From positions 65,001-129,000 of the forward strand of contig CAJHZI010000240.1 in assembly GCA_905160935.1 (NCBI GenBank): DNA of 64,000 nt, written 5' to 3'. Of the stretch, positions 26,644 to 33,298 are shown in pieces (position 1 is the first letter of the stretch; each line of letters begins with the position of its first letter). The notes under the pieces were generated by a model. It worked only from the letters and a program-made list of their open reading frames with translations, made no database searches and was not told the DNA's origin. The DNA is from Enchytraeus crypticus. Taxonomy: Eukaryota; Annelida; Clitellata; Enchytraeida; Enchytraeidae. The position numbers were made by a program, and so were the translations under genes.

Positions 26644-26943
26644 ACCTTTCCTTACAGCTGCAGGACTAGTTATATACTGTACTGTATTGTTCTACAGCTG
26701 CAGGACGTTGTGGAGGGTGACGACAGCTACCGCCCCGCTGCTAGATCCACTGCCAACGACTTCTTCGCCGGTATCCCCACGCCACAGCAGCAGACCACGC
26801 CCTCTGGAGGCGGGGCCCCGCCCCGTGGGTTCTGCGTGAGGGACGCCCCGTGGTCTCTGAGCTCTACTGAGGAATTTCCTGATTTGGGGAGCGGGGCAGC
26901 GGCCACGGGTGGGGGTAAACCTGCGTGGCCCGTCAGACGCTAG
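6923..26943 (+). CDS. HDLBP: Vigilin (HDLBP), KH4 end to C-terminus, 15 exons
   Basis: Vigilin is a large cytoplasmic and ER-associated RNA-binding protein built from 14 KH domains. Exons: 6923-7027, 7543-7621, 9107-9246, 9931-10149, 11283-11369, 12877-13008, 17151-17369, 18268-18489, 18899-19117, 20532-20670, 21930-22075, 22553-22792, 23897-24124, 25226-25444, 26698-26943. They join in phase to 879 codons ending in TAG. Counting back from the C-terminus, they hold the end of KH4, all of KH5-KH14 and the tail. GXXG loops seen include GRAG (KH5), GAGG (KH6), GKGG (KH7), GSKG (KH8), GKKG (KH9), GPKG (KH11), GQKG (KH12), GKRG (KH13) and GAKG (KH14). KH10 lacks the loop. KH6, 8, 9, 10, 13 and 14 are each one phase-0 exon of 219-228 nt. 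The human protein is about 1268 aa, so roughly 390 residues lie upstream of the window. The assignment rests on recognised family sequence and domain order. Confidence 0.97.
7090..7410 (-). repeat. Dispersed repeat family R1 copy
   Basis: The family carries the conserved blocks gtcgtaaaaggcgac, cattcggttggtgagtgcct, aggctccagaaa, and a 3' end cccgaccctagttaaactgg followed by (GATGAT)n. This inverted copy is interrupted. Other copies: 8222-8310 (-), 13660-13950 (+), 24860-24980 (+), 25595-25800 (+), 47210-47415 (+), 53715-53825 (+), 59035-59225 (-). Reading the reverse strand gives box B-like ggttcgaatc, so it may be tRNA-derived. Confidence 0.6.
7543..7621 (+). CDS. HDLBP: HDLBP exon B: first half of KH5
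   Basis: This exon gives 26 codons plus one base, with YHRHIIGRAGAN carrying the KH5 GXXG loop as GRAG. The acceptor is gctgcag and the donor is gtaagc. It ends in phase 1, and the split codon completes to Ile with exon C. Confidence 0.94.
7893..8120 (+). mobile_element. tRNA-derived SINE, family S2
   Basis: Family consensus: gtaacgtcatgaagttttaa, box B gggttcgaatccc, ctgagagtaaaatctcggac, ttcactggactggttatacg, gtgatagatatcaacatagt, cactataatgcgtgtttact. This copy is nearly complete. Confidence 0.78.
8375..8930. mobile_element. Foldback (long inverted repeat) element, complete copy
   Basis: The left arm (acgttcgtttcctcgttcaa, gatgtcagggacgtccccac, cagatcaattcgcccaaacc) is the reverse complement of the right arm (tctgggtgaattgatctgtg, gctgtggggacgtgtctgac, tgaggaaacggacgctaaac). 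The centre is a perfect 26-bp hairpin (8609-8634 and 8638-8663). Half-copies of the family, all with gtcagggacgtc and ggaaacggacgttaa type ends: 6235-6345, 12225-12270, 18625-18770, 31395-31460, 32150-32260, 51465-51515. A related form (cctcgccataaggcaatgtc) is at 35820-35890, 61765-61835 and 63340-63385. Confidence 0.75.
8995..9075 (-). mobile_element. Family A 3' tail fragment, inverted
   Basis: Contains the reverse complement of the family A tail (gtgtaaagaacctggggttt, caatacgtgctgaatcgccg), followed by (ATT)n that runs into the acceptor of HDLBP exon C. Confidence 0.75.
9107..9246 (+). CDS. HDLBP: HDLBP exon C: second half of KH5
   Basis: This exon gives two bases plus 46 codons, QRIKQETGVSIRIPP through IEMIEKF. 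Phase with exon B fixes the acceptor at tatcccag, not the nearby ttcag five bases on. An (ATT)n run and a reversed retrotransposon 3' tail lie directly upstream, so the polypyrimidine tract is mostly ATT repeat. Confidence 0.94.
9650..9930 (+). repeat. GATT repeat before HDLBP exon D acceptor
   Basis: Interrupted (GATT)n on the sense strand ending in the acceptor tgattgtatag. Confidence 0.9.
9931..10149 (+). CDS. HDLBP: HDLBP exon D: KH6
   Basis: This 73-codon phase-0 exon holds a complete KH domain: FHKAIIGAGGSSIKEI with GXXG = GAGG, then ISFPDPAKQSDVVTLRGP. The acceptor tgattgtatag is preceded by about 280 bp of GATT-type repeat. The donor is gtttgt. Confidence 0.96.
10230..10355 (+). mobile_element. 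tRNA-derived SINE, family S1
   Basis: Family consensus: ggagccagtggcgatgtcgg (box A region), gatactcgaccgcggatcag, box B gggttcaaatcc, tgggctcgcccgtcactgac, atcgctttcgagtgaggaaa, ctgacgttaacattagcttt. This copy lacks the first 30 or so bases. Further degenerate copies: 10505-10600 (+), 38346-38380 (+). Confidence 0.72.
10914..11015 (+). mobile_element. SINE S1, 5'-truncated
   Basis: Contains gaccgcggatcagtatgtgc, gttcaaatcctgggctcgcc and atcgctttcgagtgaggaaa. Embedded in CCATC repeats of HDLBP intron D-E. Confidence 0.75.
11283..11369 (+). CDS. HDLBP: HDLBP exon E: first half of KH7
   Basis: This exon gives 29 codons ending VHRNIIGKGGAKIRQ, with GXXG = GKGG. The donor CAG|gtaggc is the first unit of a roughly 23-bp tandem array that repeats the same CAG|gtaggc junction (see the repeat at 11370-11915). 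Confidence 0.96.
11370..11915 (+). repeat. About 23-bp minisatellite starting at HDLBP exon E donor
   Basis: About 23 units of the type ccaggtaggcctatgatagg + tct. The first unit starts at the real donor CAG|gtaggc, and most units repeat the same cag|gtaggc. Confidence 0.9.
12364..12876 (+). repeat. Decayed tandem copies of the HDLBP exon F 5' edge with GATT spacers
   Basis: Units resembling ataagagaagctacggatac + aaagatagatctacctaagg recur near 12364, 12540, 12712 and 12796, each followed by a gattgattgatt run as before the true exon at 12877. A weaker copy may lie near 12460. Confidence 0.75.
12877..13008 (+). CDS. HDLBP: HDLBP exon F: second half of KH7
   Basis: This exon gives 44 codons, IREATDTKIDLPKENSDSD through AIQKEL. 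The acceptor is gattaatag and the donor is gtacgt. Several decayed copies of its first 40 or so bases lie upstream between 12364 and 12860, separated by GATT repeats. Confidence 0.95.
13660..13950 (+). repeat. Dispersed repeat R1, longest copy
   Basis: Contains gcacgtgtcgtagaaggcga, catcagaagggcattcgg-like sequence, tgcctaggctccagaaattg, aataggggattgagtg and gtatcccgaccctggttga, ending near gatggtgatga. It lies in HDLBP intron F-G. Confidence 0.65.
14055..14290 (-). mobile_element. tRNA-derived SINE S2, inverted
   Basis: Reverse complement of the S2 blocks: tgaatgttcgtgatttaacc, ctgggattcgaacccacgag, tcatttaaaacttcatggcg. Confidence 0.78.
14702..14885 (+). mobile_element. SINE S1 with inverted duplication of its head
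   Basis: The normal head gtggcgaaatcggcaaga (14732-14749) is preceded by its exact reverse complement (14702-14719), with a 12-base loop. Then box B gggttcaaatcc and a (GACT)n-like run follow. Confidence 0.75.
15140..15300 (+). repeat. About 22-bp tandem repeat in HDLBP intron F-G
   Basis: About seven units of tctttatgacaaaatcttat + cc. Confidence 0.85.
15455..15720 (+). repeat. 54-bp tandem repeat in HDLBP intron F-G
   Basis: Nearly five units containing gtggtgactggtgcagtgac and tttattcgatgttgatgttt. Because 54 is a multiple of three, the array is open in one frame, which is a by-product of repetition. Confidence 0.9.
15915..16135 (+). repeat. About 22-bp tandem repeat (ctagagcctagtctagttta)
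   Basis: About nine to ten units of ctagagcctagtctagttta with 1-3 base variations; lies in HDLBP intron F-G. Confidence 0.85.
17151..17369 (+). CDS. HDLBP: HDLBP exon G: KH8
   Basis: This 73-codon phase-0 exon carries YHTSLIGSKGRLIRAV (GXXG = GSKG) and MEECGGVIIRFP. The acceptor tgatcgtag follows a GATT-rich stretch. The donor gtatgg is followed within 40 bases by a long AATC array. Confidence 0.97.
17395..17765 (+). repeat. AATC repeat after HDLBP exon G donor
   Basis: Interrupted (AATC)n with longer-period repeats of agtcaataagttcatcactc, starting about 27 bases after the donor. Confidence 0.9.
18061..18195 (+). mobile_element. Family A 3' tail fragment
   Basis: Contains ctttgcaaggatttaatgca, ggcggcgattcagcacgtg and gggttctttacacccgg, then (ATT)n that runs to the HDLBP exon H acceptor. 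Confidence 0.75.
18268..18489 (+). CDS. HDLBP: HDLBP exon H: KH9
   Basis: This 74-codon phase-0 exon carries FHGFLIGKKGSSIRGI (GXXG = GKKG) and ARIIFPSAKDQDQDLITIVG. The acceptor tatatag follows a long (ATT)n run next to a retrotransposon 3' tail. The donor is gtctgt. Confidence 0.96.
18577..18652 (+). repeat. Partial upstream copy of HDLBP intron H-I end and exon I start
   Basis: ctgataatttttcaaagttt, gattggcaggagaacg and tggaagaggaaatgga match 18858-18925 (ctgataatttttcaaagttg, gattggcaggagaatg, tagaagaggagatgga). It runs on into a foldback fragment. Confidence 0.8.
18899..19117 (+). CDS. HDLBP: HDLBP exon I: KH10, lacking the GXXG loop
   Basis: This 73-codon phase-0 exon reads HHKHFTARRGETLQQI where other KH domains have (I/L)IGxxGxxI. 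Human vigilin KH10 is similarly divergent at this point, so this looks like a conserved non-canonical domain and not local decay. CGGVVISFPRP and KVTLKGAKECIEAA follow. The acceptor is gattggcag and the donor is gtacgt. A copy of the intron-exon edge lies 290 bp upstream. Confidence 0.96.
19118..19445 (+). repeat. About 50-bp tandem repeat starting at HDLBP exon I donor
   Basis: About six units of cctgtcaatcaatctactcg, ttatctgtcaatcagccaat, ctcactggtgta. The junction region tcactgacatcgtacgtgcc resembles the unit border tcactggtgtacc. Confidence 0.8.
20532..20670 (+). CDS. HDLBP: HDLBP exon J: first half of KH11
   Basis: This exon gives 46 codons plus one base, ENQVTIEYVVPAKLHGSIMG then PKGSRIQDI (GXXG = GPKG), and stops in the loop before the last KH strand. 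The acceptor is tacaatag and the donor is G|gtagga (phase 1). Confidence 0.96.
20675..20790 (+). repeat. 19-bp tandem repeat in HDLBP intron J-K
   Basis: Four units of atttacatagcatgaccta; another copy of the array end occurs at 21300-21350, about 520 bp downstream. Confidence 0.85.
21640..21929 (+). repeat. GATT repeat before HDLBP exon K acceptor
   Basis: Nearly uninterrupted gattgattgatcgattgatt type sequence ending in tgattgtag. Confidence 0.92.
21930..22075 (+). CDS. HDLBP: HDLBP exon K: KH11 insert and C-terminal half
   Basis: This exon gives two bases plus 48 codons. It starts with a charged insert, ENGHADRAVNGEEGEEE, also present as an acidic loop in vertebrate KH11, then PDVILITGLKDNCEAA. 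The acceptor tgattgtag follows about 280 bp of GATT repeat; the donor is CAG|gtctct. Confidence 0.95.
22289..22357 (+). pseudogene. Pseudo-exon copy 1 of HDLBP exon L start
   Basis: 69 bp after a good acceptor (gataccag) encoding ALLPITEEVEVSYDLHRQII + GQK. It differs from the true exon at several codons, and runs into gattgattga with no donor and a stop two codons later. Confidence 0.85.
22417..22485 (+). pseudogene. Pseudo-exon copy 2 of HDLBP exon L start
   Basis: 69 bp after the acceptor taccag, encoding ALLPITEEVEIAYALHGQII + GQK. No donor follows. It is closer to the true exon than copy 1. Confidence 0.85.
22553..22792 (+). CDS. HDLBP: HDLBP exon L: KH12
   Basis: This 80-codon exon carries ALLPITEEVEVAYELHGQII then GQKGKDVRQL (GXXG = GQKG). 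The acceptor is gatactag and the donor is AGG|gtgtgt. Its first 69 bases, with their acceptor, occur twice more just upstream (22289-22357 and 22417-22485). Only this copy continues into the rest of the KH domain. Confidence 0.95.
23055..23604. mobile_element. Possible non-autonomous DNA transposon with inverted ends
   Basis: Ends gatgaaaaaaacgtt and aacgtttttttcatc are inverted; aaaaacgcgttttttta type palindromes occur near both ends. The flanks carry the direct repeat gatctattg (23046-23054 and 23605-23613). A related sequence, catagatgaagaaaacgttc, lies at 22940. The body has no coding frame. Confidence 0.5.
23610..23896 (+). repeat. GATT-type repeat before HDLBP exon M acceptor
   Basis: Includes a roughly 51-bp unit (gatgaatcaattgattgact, gatctactgattgactgaga) about four times, then gattgattgattatag. 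Confidence 0.88.
23897..24124 (+). CDS. HDLBP: HDLBP exon M: KH13
   Basis: This 76-codon phase-0 exon carries HHTRIIGKRGVEITKV (GXXG = GKRG) and HDVQISFPGRD. The acceptor gattatag follows GATT repeats. The donor GAAATG|gtaggt opens a minisatellite that repeats AAATG|gtag. Confidence 0.96.
24121..24425 (+). repeat. About 20-bp minisatellite starting at HDLBP exon M donor
   Basis: About 14 units of gaaatggtagatgttgttt. The first is the true exon end GAAATG|gtaggtggagtttg. Confidence 0.88.
25226..25444 (+). CDS. HDLBP: HDLBP exon N: KH14
   Basis: This 73-codon phase-0 exon carries VHSRIIGAKGRAVSRL (GXXG = GAKG), EYKVDIRFPGRD and HLLNLEEEY. The acceptor is cctattgcag and the donor is gtacgc, followed by (GAT)n/(GGT)n. 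It is GC-richer than the flanking intron. Confidence 0.97.
25465..25580 (+). repeat. (GAT)n/(GGT)n simple repeat
   Basis: gatgatgatgat runs flanking ggtggtggtggt, just after the exon N donor. Confidence 0.95.
25595..25800 (+). repeat. Dispersed repeat R1 copy
   Basis: Contains cttgtcgtaaaaggcgataa, ggtcattcggttggtgagcg, ccgaccctaattaagctggg and the gatgatt end. Lies in the last HDLBP intron, just before the 40-bp array. Confidence 0.65.
25885..26395 (+). repeat. 40-bp array copying the last HDLBP acceptor
   Basis: About 12 units of tacattgttctacagctgca + ggacttgttatatactgtat. Each contains the true acceptor and first exon bases ctacag|CTGCAGGAC. Two more units (26641-26700) abut the exon after the SINE and TA inserts. 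Confidence 0.93.
26385..26555 (+). mobile_element. S2 SINE, 5'-truncated, ending the 40-bp array
   Basis: Starts within box B (ggtttgaatcctagccgcgc) and keeps the rest of the family to cactataatgcgtgtttact. It interrupts the splice-acceptor array of the last HDLBP intron. Confidence 0.75.
26587..26640 (+). repeat. (TA)n simple repeat
   Basis: About 27 TA units between the SINE and the last copies of the 40-bp array. Other TA arrays: 31566-31620, 39239-39285, 42590-42628, 53473-53511. Confidence 0.97.
26698..26943 (+). CDS. HDLBP: HDLBP last exon O: C-terminal tail and stop
   Basis: This exon gives 81 codons plus TAG. LQDVVEGDD continues the KH14 helix, then comes a proline/glycine-rich stretch, then RGFCVRDAPWSLSS...EEFPDLG, the conserved vigilin C-terminal motif. 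Two in-phase acceptors sit six bases apart (ctacag|CTGCAG|GAC); the first gives LQD, which matches the vertebrate LAD. The exon is much more GC-rich than its surroundings. The same acceptor and first 9 bases are repeated about a dozen times upstream. Confidence 0.95.
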   Translation: MQDVVEGDDSYRPAARSTANDFFAGIPTPQQQTTPSGGGAPPRGFCVRDAPWSLSSTEEFPDLGSGAAATGGGKPAWPVRR

Positions 26944-29900
26944 TCAGTTCAGTGATGATCTTCTGACGCTGGTTTAGTGTGGATGAATTGATGTTGTTGG
27001 ATGGGTTTGGAGGCTGGATGATTGATTTATTGATTGATGTAGTTGTCGGTATTAACTGTTATGGCTGGTTGATTGATTGATTGATTTGAGTGATTGATTG
27101 ATTGATCTGAGAGAGTAATTACTTAATTGGTTATTTGATTGATATGAGAGATTGATTAGTTGGTTGATTGACTGATTTGAGTGATTAATTACTTGGTTGA
27201 TTGATTGATCTGAGAGATTAAATACTTGATGGATTGCTTGATTGATTTGAGTGATTGATTGATTGAATAGTTGATTGCTGAACTGTTAAGTTTAATTGAG
27301 TGGAAACGTGATTGATTGGTTGCCTGATTGATTGTACGTTTATTTGTAATATCTGTCTCATGATAGACTCCATTCATCTTATTCATTCCCACTACCTTCA
27401 TTCTCTTTATTTCTTTCTTTCTTTCTTTCTTTATTTCTTTCTTTATTTATTTCTTTTATTTATTTATTTCTCTCTCTTTATTTCTCTTTATTTTCTTTCT
27501 TTCTCTTTTTTTATTTCTTTCTTTTTTTATTTCTTTTTTTTCTTTTTTTCTCTTTATTTCTTTCTAACCTCTTTCGTCGCTGGTGAATCAGCTGCAAAAG
27601 CGTTTATGCTTGTATTGTTGTGTGAGATTTGCTGTTTTATTTGTTGCTCACTGTTGTCGCGGACAACAGTAGCACTATATTTGTGTTAGGATGATAATAC
27701 CTTGAATTCATTCTATTGAAGTTTACGAAGAGTTGTGGTGAGCCGGTATTAGTAAGTCATCTGTAACTTAAAATAACTGTGTCTGTAGTCTGTAGTTCAT
27801 ATTTAATGTTTACTGCTTAACGCCAGACTTTTATATCTTATGTACGTCAAGGTGATTTTAAAATACAACCGCCTGAGAGCTGCTACTCGGAATACGAATA
27901 TTGTGCAATTATGAATGTAATAGTAATAAATAAGGTGTGGATTAGAGATGGCCTTTAGTGCATGGTTTAGCTTGTTGATCGATGGAGTGCTCTTTATGGA
28001 GCGTGATAAGGAGCATATGAATGCGATAATCCAAATGCGTGTGAGTGCATGCATGCGATGTGAGTGTTTTAAATTATATGTAGATTCGCTGACAACAATT
28101 TAAGATTTCACTGAGAATTCTTGTAGTAGTAGATTTCTTTAGGTTTTGCTATTAAATGATTTATGCTAACAGTTTTCTATTATTATATGAAATTATGCAA
28201 ATAATTTTCTGCAATCACTGCAAGTAATCCATATACATGTAATTTATAGCCTATATATGCTTGGGTATGTAAAAAATATATTTTAAATATTTGTTGAAAT
28301 ATTTGAACAGAGATTAGGATTTCTTTGTAACTTGTATGTGTATGTTACAATTTTTGGCAGATCTGCGTGCAATATAGCTAGTATTATTATTTCAATATAA
28401 ACTTAAAATTATAAATCTTTTAGTAATAAAGTCTGACAATTCTGCACACACTTTACCAAAAACCTTTTTTAAACTCAATCTTAAATTAATTAAATTAAAT
28501 TAATTTAATTAAAATTAATTAATCAGAAATTATCGTTTACATGTTAATGACTGTACATTTATTTGTAAGAATTAGGGCTGTGTATGTAAACTGCATTGAT
28601 GTATATTATTACTGTTGTTGTGTATATATTCGTATCATGTTATCCCATTCTTAGCGGAGTATAGTATTAAATTATGTAATCGATTGTTATTCATTTAGAT
28701 GTTGTATATTAATGCTATTGAAACCCTTTAAAATGAAGTAACTTAATTTCTCAGTTTGGTCGAATGTTCTTTTGCCTTTGCATTGTTAGATTTGACGTAA
28801 CTTTGCTCATTTGCGTGCTGTTATTTAACTTCTACGAGCGGCTATATCTCCAATCTACGCAATGTTCTTAGTAGATTCATAAGCCCATATTGATACATAT
28901 ACTTTAAATTGAATAGATTTATAAATCTTTATTAATTACTTTTATTTGAAATTTAAGAGCTATAGGCATATGTGTCTTTTGTTAATTACATTTGCGTTTT
29001 TAATTTAATTTAGCGATGTATAGGCCTACATTAAGTTTAGTTTGATTAATACAAATGAATGAATTTCAGGGGGAATGTATTGAAGACAGTTTAGAGGAAT
29101 GACCTGGAGGTTAAGTTAGAGAGAGGTAGACCACAACTGACGTGGGATGCTGATTAAGAGAGGTATGAAAAATAGGCGATTGATGATATGATAGAGAGGA
29201 TTGAAGAAGACTTTACTGGTATCCTGGTCCCAGTTAAACTGGATTTCAAGGGAAGATGATAATGATCATCACCATGACAATGATGATATATACAAATGAT
29301 GCCCCCTATTATCTGTATCAACTACTAACATATTTATTAAATGTAATTCATTTGGTCTCATTGTAATTTGTTCCCATGCTAATCCCTGCCGCACTATTTT
29401 TGTTCTAGTCTGACGTTTGCGATCTATAAAAACCTTTATTTCACCGTGATTAGTTTTATATTTACCTAAGACCTAAATCTTATTAGCTTGTACTGTATCC
29501 CATTAGTTAGCAACTACTCTTACCTTAATCTTAATGTGACGGTAGCTCGAGTATGTCGAGTCGTCTTGAAGAGAAGCCTTGTGCTAATGAACCTTGACGC
29601 TAAGCACACCAACATTATTAGTTTGAAGAGGGATTTTCGTAGGCTTCGTGCGGGAAAGCGGACGTTAAATCCTAATTGATTGATTTACCTAAAACTGCAT
29701 CACACTTGTTTTTCAAAAAAGCTCTGTCTTGTACTGTATGTTTTAACTTGCAGGATTCCATTACTAAGAGACTTCAAACTCCTTGAGAAATTTATTCAAA
29801 CTCCTCTGGCCCGTTAAGATAGTCTTATCATAAGAGTATGAGAATTTTGATTATTCTGTGTTTTGTTTTTCATATGGTTGCGCACATGACATTCAGCGTG

Positions 29901-31562
29901 TTACAAATTGCAGTAGTCTACATAGAGTCTCCAGCTAATATCATGAAGTTTTAAATGACAGATCCTGAGGTGAATTCAACTCTCGTGAGTTCGAACCCCA
30001 GCCGCGCTGATCTAAGAGTAAAATCGCGGATATTCATACGACTGGTTACACGGAATATAGCCTAAATTTATTTTCTAACCGTTTAAACAGGTGGTATTAA
30101 AAGTAATAGATATCAATATAGTTGATTATTTTACTATAATGCGTGTTTACTTTTTTAGAAGATTAGAATTGATTTAATTTAGCGTTTAATATGGAAAGAC
30201 CTTGCTTTAAATGATCTAATCACATGGGATATATGAATAGAAGCTCTAAGTATGCTATGGCTCAACTTTCGCTGATTAAATTACTCTAAAGTTCAATTAC
30301 TGAGCTTTCTTGAGGTATCAAAATCCGCATTGAACCTTCATTTTTGCAATGATTTTTACTTTTGTGTGATTAACGCCTGATTCAGAAGCATTAGACTTTC
30401 TATAACACTACTCGACACACTCGAGCTATCGTCACAAAATGAATGTTACGGATACGCTTAATTTCTGGACTAGTCTGGATGAGCTTATCATGACAGTAGG
30501 TTTTGTATCGCTATCGTAACCTGTTGCCTGTAACATTCTTATAATTATACAAGACTATTTATTGTAGTGTTTTACAAGACTACTTATTGTGGTGTGTGCT
30601 TTCAAATTGTCTCTGGCATCTCGGTGGTCGGCAGTTTTCATGTTTTACTACACTCTATGCAATCATGACTTATATGTGATTCTAATTGTATATAAGGTTT
30701 TAATCTTAGAGTTTTGCAATTACGCTGTAAACTATTCTATCCTCCTTTGCCAGCAAGTACCGGATTATTATGTCGTTCTTAGTGTTTTCTTGAGTGAGTG
30801 ATAAAAATATATTTCAACCGTTTGCTCAAAATTTCTGCTAATTTGGTGTTTTCTGCGTCTATGTCTTGGTATAAACACTAAAATGCACATATATAGTATT
30901 GTTCTTTAAAATCTGTTTACAGTAAGACAAATTGAATTCTATTCGACTATTTCTGTTCACTTCTGTTTAATATAATTCAAATTTTATTTTTTTCTATTTA
31001 ATTATTTTCTACGATGTGAAATATGATTGACTCTTTATTCTCAACGGTTAATATGTCCAAATTCGGGTCAATCATTAAATCAATCAATCAATAAGTATTT
31101 TTAGAAAGAGTCGGTCAGTGCGTAATGCCACAGTAGCGCCAAATGGTCAGCGAAGAGTCGAGTAGCCTGCAGTAAAAGACCACAAATGGTGTGTCAGCTA
31201 GACCTCTGCATTTCTGAACTATACGCCTGTTTATAAACTCGTACATCATAACCGCACGACTATTCGCTGTCATCTCTGAGTCGGTCATCTTTTACGAACA
31301 CGCGCAGTTTTAGGTTTGTTTAGCTCAAGTTTTGCAGAACATATTTGAGTAGAAGAGTAGGCCAATTTAGTGCAGATCTGAAGCAGAAAAATTTAACCTC
31401 TCTTGACCACCCTGACATCGTCCTTGTATGAGGAAACGGACGTTTAACCTTGACTATTATTGTTATATTTATTATTATTGTTATTAATATTATTGTTGTT
31501 ATTATTAATATTTTTAATATTATTACTATTATTATTGTTATTATCATGACTATTGTTATAGT

Positions 31563-31620
<58 letters not shown>

Positions 31621-31859
31621 AAACAATTTTAACGCCCGGTTCTAGGCCGGGAGGTGGCACCAGGGACATCAGATTAAACCCCCCCAAAAAGCTTCCTGAA
31701 AATGAAGCAACATTTAAATTAATGGAAATGAAATGCAGGATCTTATCCTAAGTCCACATCACGTCCATATTTAATCAATTGACAATCAATCAATTAACGT
31801 TCACTTTCTGGATCACTCGATAATATTGGACGTCGAATTTAAATAGAGAAAACTTAGAT
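26944..31859. other. HDLBP 3' flank: no gene seen
   Basis: From 26990 to 27330 there are GATT repeats, probably within the HDLBP 3' UTR. A (TTTC)n tract is at 27395-27560, and a retrotransposon E 3' fragment at 27590-27690. AT-rich unique sequence follows to 29080, then an R1-like fragment (29185-29265), a 150-bp repeat (29530-29690, tagctcgagtatgtcgagtc; also near 19793 and inverted near 30390), and the S2 SINE. An aataaa at 28424 is a possible poly(A) signal. Open frames here are short and AT-driven. Confidence 0.6.
29925..30155 (+). mobile_element. S2 SINE in the HDLBP 3' flank
   Basis: Contains atcatgaagttttaaatgac, gtgagttcgaaccccagccg and tgatagatat-like sequence, ending actataatgcgtgtttactt. 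Confidence 0.75.
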
Positions 31860-32041
31860 TCAGTTGATAGCGACATTTAAGACTATCGCAGCAATGCTGA
31901 CAGCACCGTGCTGAATATAAGAATGGATGGACACTGAGTTACTGGATAGCAGGCTAAGGTCCTTGGATTCAGCCATCAGTTCATCGGAAGCACGATCCAG
32001 GTTCCTCCAGGATTGTGGAGAGCCTGGGATATCCTTGGGTA
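31860..32041 (-). CDS. CAP/ShK gene last exon 6: linker and hydrophobic C-terminus
   Basis: Two bases plus 59 codons and TGA. A polar Ser-rich linker (SKDLSLLSSNSVS) leads to a roughly 16-residue hydrophobic end (GAVSIAAIVLNVAIN). The acceptor is gtacttcag. The end could be a GPI-attachment signal or a tail anchor; there is no cytoplasmic basic stretch. Confidence 0.75.
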
Positions 32042-33201
32042 CTGAAGTACAAATCAATCATTGGTATAATCAATCTATCAATCAATCAGTAACATAAATA
32101 ATCAATCAATAGATTCCACAGTTTAGGATCTTTTTCTTTCTCTTTAGCACATGTTTTTTCAGCTGGTTTGGAGTGAATCGATTTGTGGTAACATGTGATG
32201 GGGGGACCTGACATCAAGCTTGTATGAGGAAACGGCCGTTAAACCTTTATTATTATTATTCTTATAAATTTATAATCTATTAATTAAAATAGATCATAGC
32301 ACAGAAATTATTTATCACTGAATGAATCGCTAAATACATTGACTAATGCACTGATAGATGGATTGATCGATTGATTTTCTGTTGGCTTTCCTTCCTATTG
32401 ATAGAATGATTGATGGTTGAATCGATTGATCAAATACTTAATTCATTGATTTATGAATTGGTTTATGTGATTGATTGGTTGATTGAATACTTGATGGACT
32501 GATTGACTAATTGATTGATTGCTTGATTGATTGATTGATTGCTTGATTGATTGATTGACTGATTGATTGATCGATTGAGACCTACCACAGTTACCACATG
32601 TTACGGGGCACACTGTCAGTGCCTCTGAGCTAGCACAGCCATTTTGCTCATACAGCCTGTCACAGATCTCTCTATTAACATCCCTACACTCAACTGTAAT
32701 CAATCAATCAATCAATCAATCAATCTAACAACAAGTGAGAGAACCATGTTCTTTTATTTGTAACTAAATCCAAATATACACAAATAGCACACAACGAGAC
32801 AGAATACAAATAAAACGGCCGCCAGAAAGAGCACAATTTAGCTCTATCTAGCTGGCTACCAGAAACACGGAAACATAGCAACATAAGATCGTAGAAAAAT
32901 TGAAGATAGTAAACATAAATAATGAAAATAGCATTGTACTGCAAAGAGCAACACATTACGGATCATCTAAAGCAGAAACAAATCAATAATCGTCATCTTC
33001 CTCTGAATCCTAGTTTAAATACTGTAGGATCGGGCTAAGAAAAGACCTCCAATTCTCTCTGTTTCACACCACACTACCGGTCAATCCCCCAATTTCCATT
33101 CGTTGTAACAAAAAAATGTCGCAATTTCTAGACCCAAGGAACATACTCAAACAAGCAATTAATCTTAATTATTGCGAAGATTATAGTAGTACGGTATGTC
33201 C

Positions 33202-33298
<97 letters not shown>

